Below, piece by piece: positions 56,072-64,000 of a DNA stretch of 64,000 bases. The stretch is from Lineolata rhizophorae (lineage: Eukaryota > Ascomycota > Dothideomycetes > Lineolatales > Lineolataceae). The stretch is taken from positions 7,178-71,177 of the forward strand of contig MU001697.1 in NCBI GenBank assembly GCA_010093515.1, written 5' to 3'. The position numbers and the translations under genes are program-made. The notes beneath the pieces are model-generated. The model was not told the origin of the DNA and ran no database searches. It saw only the letters and a list, made by a program, of their open reading frames with translations. How positions within the stretch are numbered: position 1 is the stretch's first letter; every line of letters starts with the position of its first letter.

Positions 56072-56765
56072 CAGGTGTAAAATGCAGCCGCATTAGCCTC
56101 TCGAGCACGTGCGTGACTCTGCGCTGGGACACGGTGTCTTACAAATTTGAAGTTAGACACGAAAGGCGTTCTGTGGTATGTTGCGAGTCGTGGTCACTGC
56201 GGTGTTGTCGCCGAGACCGTCGGAGAGTGTTCCGCGCACGTGCGTACTACGTAGGCATGAGCCGCCTCGCTATCAAGGCTTTTTCTATTCTGGGAAGGGA
56301 GGAAGACGAGCCGTACATGTGCCTACTCAGGGAGCAAGGTAGGGCGGCACGATCCGTAGTTGGCCGCCATTTTTTTTGCCCAATGAAAGACGAAGATTTT
56401 TCTGTTAAGGGACGTGCACTCGTATCAATACAAAACAACCGCAACTGTTATGATTTTCCCCGGAATCCTTCTGCCTTCCGAGACGAATCACCTCGAGCAC
56501 AATCATCTACATACGAACACGACAAATATCCCGTTAACTCGTGCAAGAGCAATACATAAAAAGCATGGGGTGAACCTTAGCTTTTTCGAAAGAATTGGAC
56601 ATTCACCCATCCGAAACTCCAGCTCTCTCGATTACGGACTCAGGGAAAGTGGTCAGCTCGCAGGACTTCGAAGTCCGAGTTCTTGTATGGTCTTATCTGA
56701 AACGCCTTTACCGCCCAATTATGATCGCACCGCGGTGGGAACAGTAAGATATTGAAGCCAAGAAC
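56072..56765. other. Intergenic, transposon right flank
   Basis: About 700 bases between the transposon and the 3' end of the orphan gene. A plus-strand open frame (56011-56559) begins inside the element and has a mixed composition with no recognisable domain; not called as a gene. Confidence 0.45.
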
Positions 56766-57452
56766 TCAACACAGTAGACCGATCGTATCCGTTCCCGCGC
56801 ATCCCTTCAACGCCTCTAGGCTCTGGACGTGCTTGAAGACCTTCCCATCTAGCCCACCTTCAAGCTGCGACTTCAGCGTCGCCGCGGAGAACACGACCGA
56901 GTACCCGTTCAGCGCTTCTTCCAACATGGCCACGCCAGCCAGGTCCCGATCCATTTCGAACCGCACTTTAGACTCCAGGTTGCAGCTCGCGCCCTGCACG
57001 ACCAGCACGCACGCCAGGTCTGGGCTCTTGAACGGCGTGTCGCCAAACAACCGCGAATAGTCCACGAGGCCAGGGCTGAGATGCATCCGGGGCACCTTGA
57101 CTCTGGCCGGCGCGCCCTCGACGAACTCGAAGTCGGCAGCACTGTCACGCTTGCGCCGCAGCCAGACGCTCTGGAGCCAGTGCCTCGCGCGGCAGAAGGT
57201 GATGAGGTCGACGTAGCGGGCGACGTCGCCGTCGTGGCAGCGGTGCGGGTCGACCAGAACGGGCTCTTCGAGCGGCTGGATGATGGCTTGGTGGGCGCCC
57301 CATTCGTTGACGCGCGCGAGGATGTCGTGCGCGAAGCGAATCGTGCTTGGGCTGGACCTGCCGACGGATACCAGCGTGGCCTGGTCCGCTGCGTCATCGG
57401 ACATTTTGGCCGTGCCGGGCATCGGCTGGAGACTGTCGAGGAACGTCGTCAT
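56766..57452 (-). CDS. Hypothetical protein, orphan
   Basis: Single open frame of 228 residues from MTTFLDSLQPMPGTAKM (ATG 57452) to TAG at 56766-56768. I do not recognise a family. Composition is protein-like: balanced acidic and basic residues, few Arg/Pro runs, G/C-ending codons as in the neighbouring genes. Visible stretches are RFAHDILARVNEWGAHQAI, WLQSVWLRRKRDSAADFEFV, RMHLSPGLVDYSRLFGDTP, ACVLVVQGASCNLESKVRFEMDR cut short here, and MLEEALNGYSVVFSAATL. No signal peptide or membrane segment. The predicted fold could be alpha/beta. It sits between the transposon and the malate synthase promoter. A second Met (residue 17) could be the true start. Confidence 0.55.
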   Translation of the reverse strand: MTTFLDSLQPMPGTAKMSDDAADQATLVSVGRSSPSTIRFAHDILARVNEWGAHQAIIQPLEEPVLVDPHRCHDGDVARYVDLITFCRARHWLQSVWLRRKRDSAADFEFVEGAPARVKVPRMHLSPGLVDYSRLFGDTPFKSPDLACVLVVQGASCNLESKVRFEMDRDLAGVAMLEEALNGYSVVFSAATLKSQLEGGLDGKVFKHVQSLEALKGCAGTDTIGLLC

Positions 57453-59410
57453 GATTGTCGGCTCTTACTCGAAGTCGCGCCGGGTACGGTCAAGGTCGTC
57501 GGTGTGATTTTGGTAAGGAGTTTCGTGAGGTCAAGCCTAGTTGAGCCGAGACGGTAAGGTCTTCCACTTAAACCCTCTACTACGTAGGCAAACGCGGGAG
57601 GTTGTGTGGCGCCAGCACCGTGGCACGGTACACCGCCACCGGTGGCTGAGTTTCGCAGCCCGATGGACCACTCAGACGCGGCCGTGACTATGCACGCGGG
57701 AGGAAAGCAAACGCAGTGGCGCCAAGTCCGAAAATCCCCAGCCGTACAGTAGTCGCGAGTTGTCCGCCCTAGGATTAGTCTTGGTTTGCTTTTCCCGGTC
57801 TATTCGCAGGCGAGAAAATCCAAGAGGAGCAACACAGCCGCCGCGAGAGGAAAAGCCATTCACCAATAGCCCTAATTCGGTATTCAGACGCGCAAACCTC
57901 GTCAGAATAAGTACTGGATGAATTCGCTCAAATCCAAATGGGGATGGCCGCTTTCTTCCAACGGTGTACAGCGGATCGAGAAGCGCATGCTGGCTAGTTC
58001 TCCCAGCTAGCGTTCCAAGGTTCCTCGAGAGCTTCCAATTCCAAGGTTCCGGACAAACAACGCCGCCATCTTTGGAGTCTAGAATAACTGAATCATTCTT
58101 CGTTAGTCGTCGAATTGAGGATAGTCCGAATACCAATCGTTCGTGATATCCGAATATGCGGCGGGCTCCTCCTATTCGTCGGTGTTTCTTTGCCGAAGAT
58201 GCATCGCATGCTTGCGACTACAGCAATTGGCGTTCTCTCCCACATAAGACTCGGGTGCGAAGAATCTTGCCACTCTCTAGCCACAAGGTTTGACTCTGAC
58301 CGCTTGTAGTAACAGGTGAAGACTGCGACCGGAGAAGCTAGTAGCCACGACAGAATGCAACATGCGGCGCATGGAGCGTTCCTGCATCTGAGCCCCTGGA
58401 GCTCTCAGGGCCCTTCTCTACTTGTCGGCTTGCCATTGCCGATCTATCGCGGGATTATGGGCTATGCTGCGGGCCAGAGATCCTTCGTGGGGCATCCACA
58501 CATTCCTCGGGGCGGGGGGGGGGCAGGCGCACCGAGGGAGGCTGCGCGAAGGATTCGAGACGCCGCACCGAGTAAAACAGATAGAGTCGAGCGGTCCCGC
58601 GCATCGTGAACAATGTGGGCGAGGCGGAGGAGATGGAGGGAGAGCGTTGGGCGGCCGGGAGGGACCGGGGATGGACTCGGGGCCAGTCGGGACGCAGCCC
58701 CTGGCCCGGCAGCTCGCTTGTTGGGCGCTAGGACTGACGGCGTGCCGAGGCACATGTACCGGCCCATTTTCGTCCAGCCCCGCGCGCGCGCTGTCGGCTC
58801 CGGGGAGACCGCAACGAGAACGGAAACAGGGACCCTAAAACCGCAATCGGGCTTAATTCGCATCTCGCACGGACGGCGGGACCGCTGCACCCTCAGCATC
58901 AGCAGCATTGGAGCTCTTCGTGCCGGCGCGAACCAACGGGCGACGCGTCGGCCGGTGGCGGCTGGCGACGGATGAGCAGGGCGGAGAGGCGGGAGCTTTG
59001 GCCCTTTCCCCACACCGCGGGAGGAGCATCACAAGCCGGCGGCCTCGCCTTACGTCGACCCCTCCGCCCGAGAAAGCTCCCTGGTATGCGAGCCAACCCC
59101 GGCTCGCCGCGCCCGCCAGCTATCGCAGATGGAGCCCCTCCAAGGCTGTCTTTCCTCAACTTGGGCATGTTGATCCATCCTCGGCAACCACTTGGGCAAT
59201 CCACTTGGCCCAGCCCACCTGGGTACGCTTGCCTCCGTGACGTACACATTGCCTAGGCTTTAAATACCTAGCTCCGCTCTTCCGCTCGCCCTGGACGCTT
59301 GAGCACATTCCTTCCCACCCTGCACGGCCGAGAGTGAACGGCAAAACGAAAACAAAGCATCTTTGTCGCCAGTTCAATTTGACTGTCTTACCAACAGCCG
59401 AGCGTTCACC
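57453..59410. other. Divergent promoter region, orphan gene / malate synthase
   Basis: 1.96 kb. Open frames at 57672-58136 and 58418-59256 have compositions unlike proteins. A G run lies at about 58513-58523. The right end holds the malate synthase core promoter. No gene is supported. Confidence 0.5.
59259..59266 (+). promoter_or_regulatory. TATA-like element of malate synthase
   Basis: TTTAAATA lies about 150 bases upstream of the malate synthase ATG, followed by a pyrimidine-rich stretch (about 59273-59320) where transcription could begin. Inferred from position only. Confidence 0.35.
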
Positions 59411-61346
59411 ATGGCACCCAGCCCCGACGAAGTCTTGCAGGACGTCAAGGTCCTCGGACCTCTCAACGACGGCACTAAGAAGGTCCTCAGCAAAGATGCC
59501 GCCGGTTTTCTTGCGCTGCTGCACCGCACTTTCGACAAGACGCGGAAGGCGCTGCTCCAGAGGCGGATGATGCGCCAGGCCGAGCTGGACAAGGGGCACC
59601 TCCCGGACTTCCTTCCGGAAACAAAGCACATCCGCGACGACGACACATGGAGGGGCGCTCCGCCGGCTCCCGGCTTGGTCGACCGCCGGGTCGAGATCAC
59701 GGGACCGACGGACCGGAAAATGGTCGTGAACGCGCTAAACTCGGACGTATGGACGTATATGACTGACTTCGAAGGTACGAGCGACAATTCCCGATCACGT
59801 GCCGCCGGTGGATAGGAGCCTAACGTTATGTTACAGATTCTAATGCTCCCACGTGGGACAACATGATCAACGGCCAGCTGAATTTGTATGATGCCATTCG
59901 TGACCAGGTCGACTTTAAGCAGGGCGAGAAGGAGTACAAGTTGCGGAAAGATCGCAAGCACCCGACGCTGATCTGCCGCCCGCGAGGATGGCACTTGGAG
60001 GAGAAGCACTTCACCGTTGATGGAGAGCCGATCTCGGGCTCGCTCTTCGACTTTGGCCTGTACTTTTTCAACAATGCTCACGAGCTCGTCAAGCGAGGCA
60101 CTGGTCCCTATTTCTACCTCCCGAAGATGGAGTCGTATCTCGAGGCCCGGTTGTGGAACGACGTGTTCAACGTGTCGCAGGACTACATCGGCATGCAGCG
60201 AGGGACAATTCGCGGGACTGTTTTGATTGAGACCATCTTGGCCGCTTTCGAGATGGACGAGGTCAGTCGATTAACAACGTCGTATTAAACTGGACTAACA
60301 AAGCACGCCAATAGATCATTTACGAATTGAGGGATCACAGCTCTGGTCTCAACTGCGGCAGGTGGGATTACATCTTCAGTGTGATCAAGCGTTTCCGCCA
60401 GAACTCGCAATTCGTCCTCCCTGACCGCAGTGCCGTTACCATGACTGTCCCATTCATGGATGCCTACGTCCGCCTTCTTATCCAGACCTGCCACAGGAGA
60501 GGAGTCCATGCTATGGTAAGTCCTGATCAATTCACGTCCGAAGACTGAATTATTCACTCTACTCTTCTAGGGTGGTATGGCTGCCCTCATCCCGATCAAG
60601 CACGACCCGAAAGCCAATGAGGCCGCCATGGACTCTGTTCGCGCGGACAAGCTCCGCGAGGCGCGTGCCGGTCACGACGGCACCTGGATCGCGCACCCCG
60701 CCCTCGCGCCCATTGCCACCGACATATTCAACAAGTACATGCCCACTCCTAACCAGATCCATGTGCGACGGGAGGACGTGCACGTCACGGCGAACGATCT
60801 GCTTAACATGAACGTACCGGGCAAGATCACCGAGGACGGCATCCGGAAGAACCTGAACATCGGCCTCGGCTACATGGAGGCGTGGTTGCGGGGCATCGGC
60901 TGCGTGCCCATCAACTTCCTCATGGAAGACGCGGCCACGGCCGAGGTTAGCCGCTCCCAGGTTTGGCAGTGGTGCAAGCACGGCGTCGCTACGGCCGAGG
61001 GCAAGAAGGTCGACAAGGACTACGCCCTCGCCATGCTCAACGAGGAGGCCAAGAAGCTCGAGAGCAACGCCCCGGCCGGCAACAGGTACGCGCTGGCGGC
61101 CAAGTACTACGCCGGCCAGGTCACCGGCGAGGATTATGCCGAATTCCTGACTTCGTAAGTGTCCCTCCCGGCGGTTCCCGAACATGTGTTTCGTGACTAT
61201 TCCCGAATGCTCGCCTCGGCAGCCTAGTCGGGACTGCCGCATTCGGAAACCCGATCACGCCCGCTAACATGTGACATCAAACTTTCAGGCTGCTTTACAA
61301 TGAGATCACTTCTGTGGGTAACCCTCTTGGCGCGTCCAAGCTGTAA
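59411..61346 (+). CDS. MLS1: Malate synthase, peroxisomal/glyoxysomal
   Basis: Condenses glyoxylate and acetyl-CoA to malate in the glyoxylate cycle, needed for growth on acetate and fatty acids. Five exons give 543 residues: 59411-59774, 59837-60261, 60315-60515, 60571-61154 and 61289-61346; all junctions keep phase. The start [18 protein letters not shown] lies in a CACCATGG context. Core motifs are [20 protein letters not shown] cut to the conserved block, [51 protein letters not shown] (the catalytic region), [13 protein letters not shown] and GGMAALIP. The protein ends GASKL; SKL is the canonical PTS1. Length and order match fungal malate synthase. The gene is expected to be carbon-regulated (acetate induction, glucose repression), but I did not identify specific factor sites. 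Confidence 0.98.
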
Positions 61347-62862
61347 TTCCGTATCCGAGCCATCGCATGCATCGTTTGTTCGGTTTTCATCTATCGTTTT
61401 TGCTTTGAGGTCTTTGTAATCTAGGCAATTAAAAAAAAAGTGTCGCGTGGTTTGAATATACGGGTGTCGTTTATCGGCATCTCTTTTCTTAACCGCATCC
61501 ATGATGACTTGCAGACGTGCAAGACCATGGCTATGCGCGCCTTCCGGAAGATAGCTCGAGAAATATCGGATCAGGTTGGTACGAATCGCTGACTCTTGCC
61601 TCTTCATAAACAGGCCGGCGCTGGTATCGATGCTATTACACTTTGAGTCCTTTTAGCGTCATTAGCGCCACCTTTCCGTCCCTCAAAGTGGTTATTAGGC
61701 AGGCTGGAATCTAGTAATGGGCAGAGGAGCGTCTGGTATTACTTCCTTTAGAGGCGTAGAAATTCGGTTTTCAATTGCCTCGTTTTTAGGTACTTTTCGA
61801 AATTGTAGGGAGTTTATTAGTGCATGGTGCGAATACCGCGCTCCAGATCGCGATCACGTGACGTACGGCGGGGGAAAAGCCCCTGGTCAAGAAACCTGTG
61901 CGCTAGGCTGCAGGTTATCCTTTCTCAAATCAGTGAGGCGATGAACTACCAATGATTCCCCCTACAATGCATTTATCATCCAGCAACCCTGTTTCCGTAA
62001 AAGCAAAGCTTGATTTAGGAAAGTTTCAAGTGCTAGAGGAAGCGGAAATTAAAAATGATCGAGTACTCAAGCTTAGGAACCGTAAAGCAAAGCTAAATTC
62101 TAGATGCAACGGTTCTTAGTAATGAACGATTTCGCCAACGTGGCTCTTCAACTCAGTCAACTCTTTGGCGGATTGTTTCCGCATCTTAGCGCGTTATTTA
62201 TAATCTAGAAGTGCTCTTGCGCGATGTGATTGGTCGGTAGTGCTCCAGGTACCAGTCGTGGGCGAACTGCCGACGGGCGACTGCCGCGGCAAACAGTGAA
62301 CGGGATTTGGAGCTATTAGTAGTTGATTAGGGCGTTGAGTATGCAAATACTAGTAGATAGTAGATAGCGAATATTAGGGAAGTGGATTTTGACGATTAAT
62401 TCGGCTCATTGACATGTGCCTGGGTTTGGCTTGCGCTATGATGAGCTTGTCTGTAGCAGTCATCTATTTCCATGCATCGGGAGGAATAAACATCCAAAGT
62501 GCTTATACTTGCCTCGCTAATATCTATTCACTACTTGAACAGATTTGGTAAGTTAATTGATCGTCCTCCGCTCTGCAAGGCGCGCCGGCCCCTCAGCCCA
62601 CCAGAAGGGATAGGCGCATGGGTCATGTCGCGTATGTGGGGCACCAAATGAGCTGGATGAGCGGGAGGGGTAACAATAACCGCAAAAGTATACGGATGAT
62701 GATGATGCCATCCTCGATTTATAATTTCAGATGCCTCCGAAAAGTATAAAACCGGCGTCAATTGTGCCGCTGAAAGTTGGAATCTTCTCTGTTCTCATCG
62801 TTGTTGCATCAGCCGCGCTTTCCTGGTTGATTTGGCCGAATAGTGGAGCTGTTGATCACACC
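61347..62862. other. Intergenic, malate synthase 3' flank / NmrA gene promoter
   Basis: 1.5 kb. An AATTAAAAAAAAA stretch (about 61426-61439) lies 80 bases after the malate synthase stop. The centre (about 61720-62420) is AT-rich and may contain decayed repeat sequence, including a small open frame (own entry). No intact gene is supported. Confidence 0.5.
61967..62119 (+). other. Small Lys/Arg-rich open frame, possible remnant
   Basis: 50 codons from ATG to TAG. The middle reads EEAEIKNDRVLKLRNRKAKL, an amphipathic coiled-coil-like stretch with AT-rich codons unlike neighbouring genes. It could be a decayed tail of a transposon protein or chance. No family is assigned. Confidence 0.25.
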
Positions 62863-64000
62863 ATGTCGGAATACAAGAATGTTATGTTGCTAGGGGTACG
62901 TACGGAATTGTAGCCGCTGTTGTTGGAGTGCATTGTCTGATACGAGTTTGAGTGCTGATTTTTTTTTTTTTTTTTGGGACGACTTCAGGCGGGTGGTAAT
63001 TTAGGGCCTAGCGTTCTGAGCGCGTTTTTGGAATCGTCGCCTTTCAACGTGACAGTCCTCAGCCGCCCGGAGTCAAGGTCGACCTTCCCGTAAGTTGACC
63101 GCACTATGTTGCAGTGACCGCAAACAATCTTCGTATATTTGCATCCAAATATCCACAATAGATCTAATACTGGCAACTCCATAGGTCCAATGTGAAAGTA
63201 GTCAAGGCAGACTACTCCCAGCCGTCCCTCGAAGCAGCATTCAAAGGGCAAGATGTCGTCGTTTCGATGGTTGGCAACGAAGGCTTCGAGGCTCAAAAGA
63301 TCATCATCGAGGCGTGCATCGGCGCTGGCGTGAAGCGTTTCATTCCCAGCGAGTTTGGCAGCAATACGGCGGACCCCAGAGTGGTCGAGGTTGTGCCCAT
63401 CTTTGCCGGCAAGACGAGCAAGATTGACTACCTGCGGAGCAGGGAGGACAAGCTAAGCTGGACTGCCATCATAACCGGGCCGTTCCTTGACTGGGTACGG
63501 CTCCATATCGTCCCACTTTTTTTTTTTTTTTTTTTCTCTCTTCACCCCGAATGGGCCATCGGTGACTGACCGCAACCGCCTGCAGGGCTTCAACTACGGC
63601 TTCTTCGGCATCGACACCAAGAACCGCACGGCCCAGATCATGGACGGCGGCAAGGCGCGCTTCGACACGACGCCGCTGTGGATGATCGGGCGGGCCGTGG
63701 TCGGCGCGCTGCAGCACCCGGCGTCGAGCGCCAACAGGCACGTCTACGTGTCCGGGGTGACGACGACGCAGGCGGACATGCTGGCCGAGGTCGAGCGCCA
63801 GACGGGCTTCCTGTACGCGACGACGATGACCGACTCGGCGGCGCTGCTCGCCGACGCGCAGGCCAAGCTCAAGGCCGGCGACTTCAGCGGCATCTCCACC
63901 ATGATCAGGGTCGGCATCTTCGGCAAGGCGGGCCTCGGCGTATACTCGGACGATCACGCGCTCTGCAACGAGGAGTACGGGATTCCGAGGCTGTCTTTGG
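62863..64000 (+). CDS. NmrA-like / isoflavone-reductase-type oxidoreductase (partial)
   Basis: Atypical short-chain reductase family with an NAD(P)-binding Rossmann fold, cut at the window end. Four exons are visible: MSEYKNVMLLG (from 62863), AGGNLGPSVLSAFLESSPF, SNVKVVKADYSQPSLEAAFKG ... FLDW, and GFNYGFFGIDTKNRT to the edge. Joins keep phase. The first intron interrupts the dinucleotide motif GAGGNLG. Family blocks are DVVVSMVGNEGFEAQKIIIE, GVKRFIPSEFGSNT (typical of the phenylcoumaran-benzylic-ether-reductase-like group) and SWTAIITGPFLDW. Two introns contain poly-T runs of 15 and 18. An upstream in-frame ATG at 62731 would add 44 residues with a hydrophobic segment; I prefer 62863 because it starts at the fold. 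Substrate unknown. Confidence 0.88.

Noticed and set aside
56011-56559. 182-codon plus-strand frame starting inside the transposon right end
   Set aside because: Begins in the terminal inverted repeat region and has no recognisable domain or transposase similarity; probably chance.

Overview
The window reads as nuclear DNA of a filamentous ascomycete (Pezizomycotina, most likely Sordariomycetes). The evidence is the gene content (a DASH cryptochrome, a Chs4/Skt5-type chitin synthase activator, Cbp4, a UPF0643 protein, a PTH11-like rhodopsin-domain protein), short introns with GTANGT donors and CTNAC-like branch points, GC-rich coding sequence, long intergenic spaces, and one DNA transposon decayed in the manner of repeat-induced point mutation (RIP). 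I see 20 protein genes, the first and last cut by the window edges. Exon structures were worked out by hand from splice signals, reading phase and family expectation. No tRNA, rRNA or CRISPR array was found.

Layout. 0-10 kb: the 5' end of a secretory or type II membrane protein (minus), a Dal5/Tna1-like MFS carrier (minus), a 3.9 kb stretch with no supported gene, and a Rab4/Ypt4-type GTPase (minus). 10-31 kb: PAF-acetylhydrolase-like esterase, a crotonase ending in a peroxisomal signal, a second MFS carrier, the XPF/Rad1 repair nuclease, the mitochondrial assembly factor Cbp4, and a very large SEL1-repeat protein of the Chs4/Skt5 type ending in a CaaX box. 31-44 kb: a secreted two-domain fasciclin protein with a His/Pro-rich stalk, glutamate decarboxylase, cryptochrome DASH with a Gly/Arg tail, an Hsp9/Hsp12 stress protein, and a UPF0643 protein. 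45-58 kb is more accessory in character: a PTH11-like membrane protein, a secreted phospholipase A2, an LtrA-family membrane protein, a decayed Tc1/mariner element carrying two solo LTRs, and an orphan gene. 58-64 kb: peroxisomal malate synthase and the start of an NmrA-type oxidoreductase.

Most genes are unrelated housekeeping or stress functions, and I see no biosynthetic cluster. Loose themes are peroxisomal two-carbon and fatty-acid metabolism (malate synthase with SKL, crotonase with AKL), stress and light response (cryptochrome, Hsp9, glutamate decarboxylase), and cell-wall or surface biology (chitin synthase activator, fasciclin protein, PTH11-like protein, secreted phospholipase). I did not find a convincing undescribed multigene system. 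The most unusual items are the nested transposon with its preserved inverted repeats, the Rab4 with a large internal insertion, the His/Pro-rich stalk of the fasciclin protein, and the phospholipase and crotonase with substituted active-site residues.
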